Assembly: GCA_963703655.1 (NCBI GenBank)
Contig: CAVPFA010000008.1
Span: forward strand, 85,014-149,013
Length of the DNA stretch: 64,000 bases
Direction of reading: 5' to 3'
Source of the DNA: CAVPFA01 sp963703655
GTDB lineage: Bacteria; Actinomycetota; Acidimicrobiia; Acidimicrobiales; Bog-793
Shown: in pieces, positions 28,221 through 39,621 of the stretch
How positions within the stretch are numbered: the stretch's first letter is position 1
Layout: every line of letters starts with the position of its first letter
Translations under genes and position numbers: made by a program
The notes under the pieces: model-generated
What the model was told of the DNA's origin: nothing
Databases searched by the model: none
Seen by the model: the letters and a program-made list of their open reading frames with translations, nothing else

Positions 28221-29188
28221 GACGCGACCACGACCACCTCTGACGCGCCGAGCATGGCGGGATCGACTTCGATGCGGGCGACCCGGTGGACGGGGCCGGA
28301 AAGCTCGGCGAGCGGAGCGAACGGGTCCTCGTCCGAGAGAACCACCTCCGCCACGCCTCCCGGGTTGTGGACCCGGACTCGAGCGGCCGAGATCCCGGCG
28401 GAGTGAAAGGCGGCCGCGACCGCCGCGCTGCCGCTCCCGCACGCGAGCGTCGCCCCAGAGCCGCGCTCCCAGACGACCAGCGACAGCGTGTCGCCCTCGG
28501 GCCCATGGGTCGCAATCTCCACGTTCTGGCCACCGGGGCGCAGCCTGTCGAGCTTCGGGCCGATCGCCGCGATCGCGACGCCCGCCAACGACGGAGCGAG
28601 CACGACGAGGTGGGGATTGCCGGCATCCACGAACCATGCCGGCCACGGACGAGCCAGCGAGCCCGGAAGGAGCACGTCGGCGATGGGCTCCACCGGCACG
28701 ACCCGCAGGCGCCCCATCTCGACCGAGATGTCGGCCGTGCCGTCCTCGCCGTGATGGCGCAGGACGGCGCGGCGCACGCCGGAGTCGGTCTCAATTGCAA
28801 GCTCGGAGCCCCGCACCACTCCGGCCTCGACGGCGGCGAGCGCAAAGCAGCGAAGGCCGTTGCCGCTCGTCTCGGCACGACCTCCATCCGCGTTGCGAAG
28901 CTCCATGCGGATGTCGCCGCCCGCGACCGGAGCGCGCCGCACGAGGAGGCCGTCCGCACCGACGCCGGCATGGCGTTCGCAGAGCGCGCTCGCGAGCTCT
29001 CCGACCAGGTCCCCGCCCACGCCCCATGGCGGGTCGGCTGCCGCGGCCCCGGACGCGCCGGGTCGCTCGTGAGGGGCCGCGAAGGCGGAGGCTCGCTCGC
29101 TGGCGGCGGCGTCGAGCGCCTCCCCGTCGAGCGCGACCAGGAAGTCATTGCCCAGGCCGTGGTACTTGACGAGGGTCAGCACGCTCAC
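28217..29188 (-). CDS. dapF: Diaminopimelate epimerase DapF with first active-site Cys replaced by Ser
   Basis: Converts LL-DAP to meso-DAP, the residue used by MurE. The N-terminus VLTLVKYHGLGNDFLV and the second catalytic cysteine (ATLACGSGSAA, Cys250) are normal. The first catalytic position reads AETSGNGLRCF, with Ser108 where most enzymes have Cys in MCGNG; a Cys follows six residues later (Cys114). In the two-base mechanism one thiolate would be missing, so activity may be altered. I recall Ser at this site in some other high-GC Gram-positive sequences but cannot verify it. At 323 residues it is longer than usual because of an Ala-rich insertion near residues 24-60. Confidence 0.92.
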   Translation of the reverse strand: MSVLTLVKYHGLGNDFLVALDGEALDAAASERASAFAAPHERPGASGAAAADPPWGVGGDLVGELASALCERHAGVGADGLLVRRAPVAGGDIRMELRNADGGRAETSGNGLRCFALAAVEAGVVRGSELAIETDSGVRRAVLRHHGEDGTADISVEMGRLRVVPVEPIADVLLPGSLARPWPAWFVDAGNPHLVVLAPSLAGVAIAAIGPKLDRLRPGGQNVEIATHGPEGDTLSLVVWERGSGATLACGSGSAAVAAAFHSAGISAARVRVHNPGGVAEVVLSDEDPFAPLAELSGPVHRVARIEVDPAMLGASEVVVVAS

Positions 29189-30108
29189 CAGTGTCGCGCG
29201 CCGCGAGCGCCGGCACTCTCGCCGAGGGAACCGCGAACCGCGTCCACGAGGTCGCCGCGATCAGCACGAAACCACACGACGCGCGGGTCGCGCCTGAACC
29301 ACGCCTCCTGGCGCCGGGCGAACGCTCGCAGGCGCCGGACCGACTCCTGCTTCGCGGCTTCCAGCGGGACGCCCGCTTCGAGGTGGCTGAGCAGCTCGCG
29401 GTAGCCGATCGCCTGGCGGGCCGTGCGCGACAGCCCGGCCGGCCGCTTCGCCAGCTGTCGGACCTCCTCGAGGAACCCCCGGGACAGCTGCTCCTCGAAG
29501 CGGTCGGCGAGCCTGCCGTCGAGCTCCGCCCGGCCCAGCTCGAGACCGATGACGCTCGAGGCGGTCGAGCGATACGTGACAAGCCCCGGCCCGTAGGACG
29601 AGAAGGGCCGACCACTCCCGAGCGTGACCTCGAGAGCTCGAATGATCCTGCGGCGGTTGCCCGGCTCGAGCCTGCTCGCCGCGATCGGGTCGAGCTCGCG
29701 AAGGCGGCCCAAGAGCGTCGCGAGGCCATCCGGTCGCTCGGCTTGTCGCTCGAGCGCGGCGGCTACCGCGGGAAAGCGCCCAGGAATCTCGAGGTCGTCG
29801 ATTACCGCCCGATGGTAGAGGCCGGTCCCTCCGACGAGCAGCGGCTCTTTTCCGCGGCCCTCGATGCCCGCGAGGGCGCGCCTCGCGTGGACCTGGAATG
29901 CGGCGACGGAGAACTCCTGCGACGGATCCACGAGGTCGATGAGGTGCCAGGGCGCTGCGGCCTGCTCGGCACGTGTGGGCTTGGCGGTCCCCAGGTCGAG
30001 GTGCCGGTAGACGGCCATCGCGTCGACCGAGACCAACTCGTAGCGCTCGGGTGTCGAGCGGGCCAGCTCGAGGGCGAGCGCCGTCTTGCCGGTGGCGGTG
30101 GCCCCCAC
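29185..30108 (-). CDS. miaA: tRNA dimethylallyltransferase MiaA
   Basis: Transfers dimethylallyl to A37 of tRNAs that read UNN codons. Motifs: GATATGKTALALELA (P-loop), VSVDAMAVYRHLDLGTAKP, HLIDLVDPSQEFSVAAF, LLVGGTGLYHRAV, and ARRQEAWFRRDPRVVWF near the end. The usual first strand (RVAIVGATATGKT) lies just before the P-loop but the only start codon in frame is GTG 30108, which removes it. Either a non-standard start or an indel in the first codons is likely. The stop overlaps dapF. About 40 bases separate it from hpf. Confidence 0.92.
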   Translation of the reverse strand: MGATATGKTALALELARSTPERYELVSVDAMAVYRHLDLGTAKPTRAEQAAAPWHLIDLVDPSQEFSVAAFQVHARRALAGIEGRGKEPLLVGGTGLYHRAVIDDLEIPGRFPAVAAALERQAERPDGLATLLGRLRELDPIAASRLEPGNRRRIIRALEVTLGSGRPFSSYGPGLVTYRSTASSVIGLELGRAELDGRLADRFEEQLSRGFLEEVRQLAKRPAGLSRTARQAIGYRELLSHLEAGVPLEAAKQESVRRLRAFARRQEAWFRRDPRVVWFRADRGDLVDAVRGSLGESAGARGARHW

Positions 30109-30146
30109 TATCGCGACGCGGGGCGGACCGGACCTCTCGACGTCGG

Positions 30147-30500
30147 TCAGGCCGGTGCCTCAGTCGACCGCTGCCCCACGGTGCCGTGGCGCGGCCGCGA
30201 GCGCTGGACGAGCCTGTCCTTCAGGCGAGTCAGCCGGTGCGCCTCCTTGTTGATCGCAGCCTCGAGCGCGACGCTCGCTTCGTGCCCGCTCGCGCGTGCG
30301 CGGACGAGCCGGCCGCGAGAGACCACCACGACCTCGCAACACACGTAACCGTCGTCGCGCGCCGCATGGTCCCGAGAGAAGACGACCTCCGCGCGTTGGG
30401 TCCCGTCCAGGAACCGAACGAGGTGACTGGCCTTCTCGGCCGCAACATCGCGAAGCTCGGCTGATATGTCCAGGTGACGGCTACGGACGGCAATCTCCAT
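30147..30500 (-). CDS. hpf: Short ribosome hibernation factor (HPF/RaiA family)
   Basis: A 117-residue S30AE-domain protein that binds the decoding region of idle ribosomes. It starts MEIAVRSRHLDISAELRDVAAEK with the family strand-helix pattern, then FSRDHAARDDGYVCCEVVV and VALEAAINKEAHRLTRLKDRL. It lacks the C-terminal dimerisation domain of long HPF, which most actinobacteria have, so it would promote inactive 70S particles rather than 100S dimers. An unrelated long HPF may exist elsewhere. ATG 30500 has AAAGGA a few bases upstream. Confidence 0.85.
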   Translation of the reverse strand: MEIAVRSRHLDISAELRDVAAEKASHLVRFLDGTQRAEVVFSRDHAARDDGYVCCEVVVVSRGRLVRARASGHEASVALEAAINKEAHRLTRLKDRLVQRSRPRHGTVGQRSTEAPA

Positions 30501-30846
30501 GGAGCAATTCCTTTCCGGTCCGGTCGGGTTGCCGGTGATGGGGGCGCGCGGCTGACCTGGTCTTTGACCCCACACTCGCCTGCTGAGGGGATCCCGCGCC
30601 TCGTGCGGGCGGCCAGCTTGGGCTGCCCCGACCGCACTTGCTCTCACGGTTGGTCCCTTCTCCTGCGGGCACCGCCAACCGGTGCCGCACCGGGCAGGAC
30701 TTACGTCTAAACCGCACCATGCTCAGCGACCACGAGTCGCCTTACGTGGGTCGTTTCGCCTGCGACTGGCATCGACTTGCAACCACAGACCCGCGCGCGA
30801 CCCATCGTGACAAGTCTACGCACGCACGCCACGGGTGTGGACCGGC
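30501..30846 (-). other. Intergenic region between ahcY and hpf
   Basis: 346 bases separate the ahcY stop from the hpf start, the longest gap in the first 54 kb. It must hold the hpf promoter and probably an ahcY terminator. I see GGTGCGGCACCGG and neighbouring G+C palindromes but no hairpin followed by a T run, no convincing -10/-35 pair, and no ORF resembling a known protein. Confidence 0.4.
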
Positions 30847-33190
<2,344 letters not shown>

Positions 33191-33194
<4 letters not shown>

Positions 33195-33457
33195 GCGGGT
33201 GAAGCCCCTCCTGCGCCCTCGCCCGCGTCGAAATTCGGACGGAGCCCTTCGGCTGCGGCCTTGGCGGAAAGGCGCTCGTGCTCCTCGTCGCTGACGGTCT
33301 CTGCCTCGTCGACCAGCATCACGGGAATGCCGTCGACGATGCGGTAGCGCCTGAAAAGCCGGGGATTGTATAGGGTCTCCTCGTCGGCGAAGTACAGCAG
33401 CGGCCCCTTGTCCTCGGGACACGCGAGCAGGGCGAGGAGTTGCGGATCGATCGGCAT
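33191..33457 (-). CDS. Trm112/YcaR-like small protein
   Basis: 88 residues with the YcaR/Trm112-type pattern MPIDPQLLALLACPEDKGPL, LYNPRLFRRYRIVDGIPVMLVDEA. It keeps LACPxDKGPL and the YxIxDGIPVML core but only one Cys, so no zinc ribbon. The family includes activators of methyltransferases in eukaryotes and archaea; bacterial members are of unknown function. Located between manB and the SIS isomerase, overlapping the latter. Ends in a flexible Gly/Ala tail. Confidence 0.8.
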
Positions 33458-33479
33458 AAGACACCCTTCGTGGTCGTGA

Positions 33480-34916
33480 TCAATCTGGTCGTCGCCTGCG
33501 CCTCGTCGCAAGCGCCTCGATGAGGCCGAGCACCTCCCCGAGATGGCGGTCACGTTCGGCCTGGCTCGGCGCCTCCAGGTTGAGTCGCAGGAGCGGCTCG
33601 GTGTTCGACGGCCGCAGGTTGAACCACCAGTCACCCATATCGACGGTGATGCCGTCGAGGTCGTCGACCTTCGCGTGGAGGGCCTTGTAACTCTCGGCCA
33701 CCTCACCGACGAGTCCGACAGGATCGGCCACTTCGGTGTTGATCTCGCCCGAGTCCGAGTAGCGCTCGAAGGGAAGCCGGAGCACAGAGAGCGGAACCTC
33801 GGCTCTTGACAGGACCTCAAGCACGATCAGTGCCGCGATGATCCCCGAGTCCGCGTTGTAGTTCCGGCGGAAGTAGTAGTGCCCCGAATGCTCGCCGCCG
33901 AAGATCGCACCCGTCTCGGCCATCAACGACTTGATGAACGAGTGGCCGACGCGGGTCCGGATCGGGACCCCGCCGCGCTCGATGATCACCTCCGGCACCG
34001 AGCGCGAAGAGATCAAGTTGTAGAGGATCTTCGATCCGGGATGCCGCTCGAGCATCGCGGCGGCGACGATCGCTGTCGTGACCGACCCCGAGAGCGGCTC
34101 GGCCAGCTCGTCGACGAGGAAGACACGGTCCGCGTCCCCGTCGAAGGCCAGGCCGACGTCGCTGTGGCTGGTCAGGATCCGCGACCGCAAGTCCGCCAGG
34201 TTCTCCACCTGGATCGGGTCTGCCGGATGGTTCGGAAACGAACCGTCCAGCTCCGGGAACAGGATCTCGAGCTCGAACGGCAGGCCGGAGAAGATCCGCG
34301 GGACGGTCAGGCCTCCCATGCCGTTCGCCGTGTCGGCTACGACCTTGAGCCGTCTCAGGCTCCCAACGTCCACGAACGACCTCACGTGCGCCGCGAATTC
34401 ATCGAGGAGGTCGACCCTCTCCACGCGTTCGTCAAACGCAACCCCTGCGACGCCACCGTCGTCCGGTGCGGTGGCGAGCGCCTCGGTGGCTATTCGGTAC
34501 ACCTCGTCGAGGCCCGAGTCCCGGCCGATCGGGCGAGCGCCGTCGAGGCACAGTTTGAGGCCGTTGTAAGCGGCAGGGTTGTGTGACGCGGTGAGCATCG
34601 CACCCGCGAGCTCGAGCCGGCCCGAGGCGAAGTAGAGGAGGTCGGTCGAGGCCAAGCCCACGTCGACCACGCCGAGACCGGCCGAGAGGACGCCTGCGCT
34701 GAAGGCCTGCGCGAGCTCGACACCCGAGTCGCGCATGTCGCGTCCGAGGACGACTCGCTCGGCGGCCCCGTGCGCCAGGACGAACCGGGCGAACCCGACG
34801 CCCACGGCGTACACGCTGCGGCCGTCGAGCTGGTCGGGAACCGTGCCGCGGATGTCGTAGGCCTTGAAGACAGCAGCAAGGGGCGACTGGGGGGATGCCG
34901 GGAGGTCGAGCGCCAT
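33480..34916 (-). CDS. manB: Phosphomannomutase/phosphoglucomutase
   Basis: Alpha-D-phosphohexomutase of 478 residues that interconverts sugar-6-phosphate and sugar-1-phosphate for GDP-mannose and glycan synthesis. Motifs: FKAYDIRGTVPDQL, the phosphoserine loop LTASHNPAAYNGLK, metal loop LAFDGDADRVFLVD, sugar-binding GEHSGHYYFRR and the phosphate-binding LRPSNTEPLLRLN. These match bacterial ManB/AlgC-type enzymes. It leads a manB-Trm112-SIS-ahcY gene string and ends in a basic tail. Confidence 0.93.
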   Translation of the reverse strand: MALDLPASPQSPLAAVFKAYDIRGTVPDQLDGRSVYAVGVGFARFVLAHGAAERVVLGRDMRDSGVELAQAFSAGVLSAGLGVVDVGLASTDLLYFASGRLELAGAMLTASHNPAAYNGLKLCLDGARPIGRDSGLDEVYRIATEALATAPDDGGVAGVAFDERVERVDLLDEFAAHVRSFVDVGSLRRLKVVADTANGMGGLTVPRIFSGLPFELEILFPELDGSFPNHPADPIQVENLADLRSRILTSHSDVGLAFDGDADRVFLVDELAEPLSGSVTTAIVAAAMLERHPGSKILYNLISSRSVPEVIIERGGVPIRTRVGHSFIKSLMAETGAIFGGEHSGHYYFRRNYNADSGIIAALIVLEVLSRAEVPLSVLRLPFERYSDSGEINTEVADPVGLVGEVAESYKALHAKVDDLDGITVDMGDWWFNLRPSNTEPLLRLNLEAPSQAERDRHLGEVLGLIEALATRRRRRPD

Positions 34917-34939
34917 GCCGCCCGGAGCCTACTGCGGAC

Positions 34940-35821
34940 TCACCGCGCGACCACGATGGCGACGATGGTGACGGTGTTGAAGGCCATGTGCGCCAAGATG
35001 GAGGGCCCGAGGCGCCCCGTCCGCCACGCGAGAAGGCCCAGCACGACACCGAAGCTCGCAAGTCCGAGAAACTGAAGAGCCTCGAAGTGCACGAGCGCGA
35101 ACACGAGCGCCGTCACGACGATCGACAGGCCGGGACCGAGGCGAGGCGCCAGCTCTCGGAAGCGCCAAAGCAGCGAGCGCAGGAGCAGGCCACGGAAGAA
35201 CAGCTCTTCGACGACGGGACTTCCGACGCAGACGAGCACGGCGAGGACCACGAGGCCCGGACCGTAGGTGTGGCCGGTGAGACTTTGGGCCGGGTGGCCG
35301 AGACGCGTGTACAGATTGTGAACGAAAGGCGCCAGGGGCGCCTCGGCGACGGGCACGAGCAGGAACTGGGACCCGACACCGGCGAGGATCCCGAGGGGGA
35401 TGTCCGGCCACGGGCGCAGCGACAGGCCGTAGTCGCGAGCGATGCTGCCGGTGCCGGCGGGGCCGATCGCTGTTCCCCGGTCGAGACGGTCCGCGCCGGT
35501 GCCGGCGAGGTCCGGGCGGGCGCCCCGGTCGAGACGGTCAGCGCCAGTGTCGCTTCGGCGTCGTGAGGCCGTGCGCGTCGCGACGGCGGCCGCTCCGACG
35601 AAGCCGACCCAGAGAGCGATCAGGCTGACGACGTCCTCGCCGTACTGGCTCGGATGGCGCGGGGGCGGCGACAAGGAGGCGTACAGCGACACCGCAAGAA
35701 ACGAGAGGGCGAACCCAGCCAGGATGCCGAACATCGCTTCGGGCAGCCCGAAGGAGTTGCCGACCGGCCTCGGCGACGACGACGGGGCGCCGGACGCGGA
35801 GGCCGCGGTCACCTCCGGCAT
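34940..35821 (-). CDS. CPBP-family intramembrane metalloprotease
   Basis: Abi/CPBP (CAAX protease-like) membrane protein with about seven hydrophobic segments. Catalytic motifs: SPVVEELFFRGLLLR (EExxxR), then FALVHFEALQF (FxxxH) and ILAHMAFNTV (HxxxN). The N-terminal 90 residues carry a cytoplasmic tail and an unusual internal repeat rich in GADRLDRG between membrane segments. In other bacteria the family processes prenylated peptides or matures bacteriocins; here the substrate is unknown. ATG 35821; divergent from ftsH across 171 bases. Confidence 0.85.
   Translation of the reverse strand: MPEVTAASASGAPSSSPRPVGNSFGLPEAMFGILAGFALSFLAVSLYASLSPPPRHPSQYGEDVVSLIALWVGFVGAAAVATRTASRRRSDTGADRLDRGARPDLAGTGADRLDRGTAIGPAGTGSIARDYGLSLRPWPDIPLGILAGVGSQFLLVPVAEAPLAPFVHNLYTRLGHPAQSLTGHTYGPGLVVLAVLVCVGSPVVEELFFRGLLLRSLLWRFRELAPRLGPGLSIVVTALVFALVHFEALQFLGLASFGVVLGLLAWRTGRLGPSILAHMAFNTVTIVAIVVAR
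35460..35550 (-). repeat. Two-copy direct repeat in the CPBP gene
   Basis: The block GTCGAGACGGTC-GCGCC-GTG occurs at about 35480 and 35530, period near 50 bases, together with shared flanks. In the protein it gives TGADRLDRGA-RPDLAG and TGADRLDRGT-AIGPAG. Cytoplasmic loop; function not evident. Confidence 0.6.
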
Positions 35822-35979
35822 CGAACGCCCGCGACGACGCTTCACCGTGGGAGCGTCGCCCGCCGGCGCTCCGCGGGTCAAGCTGACGACCGGCAGCGGT
35901 CCGGTCGGGATTCGCCGACGCGGGACCACCCCGGGGCGCCCGAACCGGCCGCGCGGACCGGCCTGGGGCCGGTGCCGCC

Positions 35980-35985
35980 TACGAT
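35980..35985 (+). promoter_or_regulatory. Possible -10 element for leaderless ftsH mRNA
   Basis: TACGAT (TANNNT pattern) ends seven bases before the GTG at 35993, the spacing typical of actinobacterial leaderless transcripts. No -35 match is seen. The GTG has no ribosome-binding site, which fits, but the motif is short. Confidence 0.3.
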
Positions 35986-35992
35986 AGGCGCT

Positions 35993-37990
35993 GTGAGTCG
36001 TCAGCCTCAGGACATGCGCCCGGGCAACGGGCCGGGGAAGGCCGGTCCTGGTGCTTCGTCGGGTCCGGACCAGACGTGGCGCTGGGCGCTGGCGGTTGTC
36101 GCGGTCATCGTGATCGTTCTGTTCATCAGCTCGGGCATGTTCAACCGGAGCAGCGCCAAGACGATCGGCTTCTCGGCGTTCCAGCAGGACCTCACGGCCG
36201 GCATTGTCCGCAGTGCCAACTTCGACAACGCCACCGGGGTCGTGACCGGAACGTTGTCGAGCGGCGTCAGCTACACCACTACGGGGCCGAGCCCGCTCCC
36301 CGACGCCGTGTTCACCGAGCTGAAGGCAGCGAAGATCAAGTACACGTTCTCGACTCCCACCTCGAACGCCCTCGGCGAGATCCTCATCTACCTGCTCCCG
36401 GTCGCCCTGATCATCGGGTTCTTCGTCTGGATGAGCCGGCGCGCGCAGGGACAGATGTCGGGAATCATGTCGATCGGACGCTCCCGAGCCAAGGTCTACA
36501 CGGCCGAACGCCCGCGGACGACCTTCGGCGACGTGGCGGGCTATCAGGGAGTCAAACAGGAGATCAGTGAGGTCGTCGACTTCCTCAAGTCTCCCGGCCG
36601 CTTCAAGGAGATCGGCGCACGCGTGCCGAAAGGCGTGCTGCTCGTCGGTCCCCCGGGCACCGGCAAGACGCTGCTCGCCCGCGCGGTGGCCGGCGAGGCC
36701 GGCGTTCCCTTCCTCTCGGTCAGCGGATCGGATTTCATGGAGATGTTCGTCGGCGTGGGCGCGAGCCGCGTCCGGGACCTCTTCCAGACCGCCCGCAAAC
36801 AGGCCCCGGCGATCATCTTCGTCGACGAGATCGACTCGATCGGGCGCAAGCGGGGCGCTGGGCTCGGTGGCGGGCACGACGAGCGTGAGCAGACGCTGAA
36901 CCAGATGCTGAACGAGATGGACGGTTTCGACGTCGCCGAGGGCATCGTCATCATGGCCGCGACCAACCGGCCCGACATCCTCGACCCTGCGCTCCTTCGT
37001 CCTGGCCGGTTCGACCGCCAGATCGTCGTGCCGCTGCCCGACCTCGACGAGCGTCTGCCCATCTTGCAGGTGCACTGCAGGGACAAGCGCATGGGCCCCG
37101 ACGTGGACCTCTCGATCATCGCCCGCGGCACGCCGGGGATGTCGGGTGCCGACTTGGCCAATCTCGTCAACGAGGCGGCGCTGCACGCGGTCAGGCGCGG
37201 GAGCCAGTTCATCGAGATGCGTGACTTCGACGCTCCGCGGGACCGCATCTTGATGGGACAGCCCCGCGACAGCCTCGTGCTCTCGGACGCCGAGAAGGAG
37301 CGAGTCGCCTTCCACGAGGGTGGCCACGCGGTGCTCGCTTACGTGCTCACGCACGCCGATCCTCTGCTGAAGGTGAGCATCATCCCGACCGGCCTCGCGC
37401 TGGGGGTCACCCAGCAGCTGCCGACCGAGGAACGCCACATCTATCCCCGCGAGTACATCGAGGACACGCTCGTCGTCCGGATGGGCGGCCGCGTGGCCGA
37501 GCTGTTGATCTACGGCGACCTGTCGACCGGGGCGAGCGACGATCTCCAGCGCAACACCGAGCTCGCCCGGAAGATGGTCCGCGAGTGGGGCATGTCCGAG
37601 CGGGTGGGCCCGATGGCGTGGGGATCGCAGGGGATGGTCTTCCTAGGTGAGGACCTCATGCACACACGCGACTACTCCGAGGACACGAGCCGGGTGGTCG
37701 ACGAGGAGGTCGCCCGGATCCTCCGGGAGCAGGAGGCTCGGGCCACCTCTGTGCTCAGGGAGCACAAGGGCGGTCTCGAGGCGGTCGCGCACGCACTGCT
37801 CGAGTTCGAGACGGTGAACGGCGCCGAGATCGCCAGGCTGATCGACACCGCCTACGGCAAGCCTGTGCACGGCGGGGACGAGGGCGAGGAGAAGCTCGCC
37901 ACCGAGCGATACGCTCCCTCCCTCTCCGAGGGCATGGTCCCATCGGCAACCGGCCTGTCGTCGACTGGCATCCCTCCGACCGACGTCTAG
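35993..37990 (+). CDS. ftsH: ATP-dependent zinc metalloprotease FtsH
   Basis: Membrane-bound AAA+ protease that degrades misassembled membrane and regulatory proteins. N-terminal membrane segment ([20 protein letters not shown]), small extracytoplasmic domain, second segment ([17 protein letters not shown]), then AAA domain with [19 protein letters not shown] (Walker A), [11 protein letters not shown] (Walker B) and the SRH with [20 protein letters not shown]. The zinc motif is HEGGH (canonical HEAGH; HExxH is intact). The C-terminus is poorly conserved, Thr/Ser/Pro-rich. The true start is GTG 35993 (preferred) or ATG 36014. Confidence 0.96.
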   Translation: MSRQPQDMRPGNGPGKAGPGASSGPDQTWRWALAVVAVIVIVLFISSGMFNRSSAKTIGFSAFQQDLTAGIVRSANFDNATGVVTGTLSSGVSYTTTGPSPLPDAVFTELKAAKIKYTFSTPTSNALGEILIYLLPVALIIGFFVWMSRRAQGQMSGIMSIGRSRAKVYTAERPRTTFGDVAGYQGVKQEISEVVDFLKSPGRFKEIGARVPKGVLLVGPPGTGKTLLARAVAGEAGVPFLSVSGSDFMEMFVGVGASRVRDLFQTARKQAPAIIFVDEIDSIGRKRGAGLGGGHDEREQTLNQMLNEMDGFDVAEGIVIMAATNRPDILDPALLRPGRFDRQIVVPLPDLDERLPILQVHCRDKRMGPDVDLSIIARGTPGMSGADLANLVNEAALHAVRRGSQFIEMRDFDAPRDRILMGQPRDSLVLSDAEKERVAFHEGGHAVLAYVLTHADPLLKVSIIPTGLALGVTQQLPTEERHIYPREYIEDTLVVRMGGRVAELLIYGDLSTGASDDLQRNTELARKMVREWGMSERVGPMAWGSQGMVFLGEDLMHTRDYSEDTSRVVDEEVARILREQEARATSVLREHKGGLEAVAHALLEFETVNGAEIARLIDTAYGKPVHGGDEGEEKLATERYAPSLSEGMVPSATGLSSTGIPPTDV

Positions 37991-38001
37991 GCACGCTCAG
38001 C

Positions 38002-38035
38002 GGCCAGTCCGCTCGACGACTGGTCAGCGGCTTTT
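38002..38035 (+). terminator. Rho-independent-like terminator after ftsH
   Basis: GGCCAGTC (38002-38009) pairs with GACTGGTC (38018-38025) with one G-U pair and an eight-base loop; AGCGGCTTTT follows. It lies 12 bases after the ftsH stop and before the convergent DUF5719 gene. Confidence 0.6.
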
Positions 38036-38057
38036 CACGCTTAGCGGTCGGTCGCGG

Positions 38058-39621
38058 TCAGCGGCCCACGGGGATCCCGGCCACGGACGTCGTCAGCCCG
38101 TGCCCGGGCGTGAACGCCTGCTCCGCGAGGATCGGGACCGTGGCCGATACCTGTACGGCGAACGCCGGGGCACCCGTGAGGACAGACGCGAGCGCGATGG
38201 CCACCCTCGAACCTGCCGGCAGGCTGAGCACGCTCGGCCGGACGGTCCTGGCGGTCAGGCTCGGCAGCTCGAGCAGCGTCACCGTCGTGCCTCGCGTCCC
38301 GGGATTCGCGAGCGTGAGCACATCGCGGACACCGCGTGCGACCGCGGCGCCAGGTAGGAGCCACTCGTCGCTCGGACCGGCGCTGCCCGATGTCGCGTCG
38401 AGCTCCTCGAGCGCTCGTTTGCTCGATCTCGTCGTGACCCGCGCGGCCACTATCGGCGCCCCGCTCTCGGACGAAATGGTGACCGAGCCGGGCGCCCGGC
38501 CTTCGGGCGGGATCGGCGTTGCGAAGTCGACGACGCCGCCGGCGGGGACCTCGGCCGTGAGCGCTGCGGCCGTCCCCGCTCGCCCCGGAGGAGCGACGCT
38601 CACAAGTACCGGTCTCGTGCCAGGGTCGTAGACCGAGAACGTGGTCAGTGCGCCCTTGCCCGACGGCCCGCCTATGAACGACCACCGCTCGAAGCCCGCG
38701 GCCGGGCGCTACGAGAAGGGACCTCCCGGTGACGTGCACGGCCCTGATCTGGTGCCTCGTCCCTGACCCAGATGCGACGACGACCCTCCGAGACGTCGTT
38801 TCGAGCGCTCCGACCACCACTGCTCCACTCACGGCGGTGGCCGTGACCGCGAGGGACGCGATCTGAGGCGCCCATCGCCGAAGGTCGAGAACCACGAGCC
38901 CCGCGGGCGGGACCACCAACCCTTGGAACGCGGCGGGCGAGGTCAGCGAGGTGCCCGTCGAGACGCCCACGTTCACGACTGCGGCAGTGGCATCGGGGTC
39001 GTAGAGCGACAGCAGGACGTCCGAAGCGTCCTTGGTGCTCCCGGCAGGCAAGTAGCCCTCCGCTGCGACCCCGAGGGAGCAGGCCGACGAGAGCAGGACC
39101 GGGCCGACGATCGATCGGCCGACGATCGACGTGCCGAGGATCGACTCGGTAACTCCGATGCCCCCGCCATCGGTCTCGACCGACACCGCCGCGAATCCCG
39201 GAGCACCGCTTCTCGGCAGCGACAGAACCGCCTGCGAATAAGCCGGAATCTCCCGTTCGGTCCTCGAGGCCGAAGCGGCGCCGAGGGCGCCGGAGCCAGG
39301 GTGAGCGATGCGCGACACCGCAACGATGACGCCCACCGGTGAGCTCCCGGCGTTCACGACCGAAATTCGCGAGCGCTCCCTGCCCTTGCCGACCGGAAGC
39401 GGGCCGGGGCAGAGCCAGGCGCTCGGCTTGCTCATCTGCACGACCGGCAGCGACGGCGACGCCGCGGGCAGGCCACTCGAGGCCTCCACTCTCGTCTCGT
39501 GCACCAGGCCGTTGACGACGACGAGTAGCACGAGCGCGCTCGTAACCCCGAGGAGGGATCGTCGCCTCGGGCTCGATGCCACAAGAGACCTCGGGCCTTT
39601 CCGGCCGGCGGTCTCGCTCAC
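38058..39621 (-). CDS. DUF5719-family membrane-anchored protein, frameshifted
   Basis: A secreted or anchored protein: basic start, one membrane segment (SLLGVTSALVLLVVVNGLVHE), then an extracellular region rich in short beta-strand-like blocks (SVVNAGSSPVGVIVAV, YDPDATAAVVNVGV, VPPAGLVVLDLRRWAPQ). The first half is in one frame up to GRSLLVAP; the rest continues in a second frame (AGFERWSFIGGP, TTFSVYDPGTRPVLVSVAPP) to the stop at 38058, with a shift at about 38697-38710. The domain is found only in actinobacteria, usually next to a large glycosyltransferase as here, whose stop overlaps this start. Function unknown, possibly envelope glycan display. Confidence 0.8.

Noticed and set aside
30501..30846. 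S-adenosylhomocysteine riboswitch
   Set aside because: Such elements lie upstream of ahcY, but this gap is downstream of ahcY (minus strand); no matching structure is visible before ahcY, where only five bases separate it from the preceding gene.
34940..37438. Long minus-strand reading frame opposite ftsH
   Set aside because: It is antisense to the well-supported ftsH gene and has ftsH-complementary composition; only the CPBP part up to 35821 resembles a protein family.
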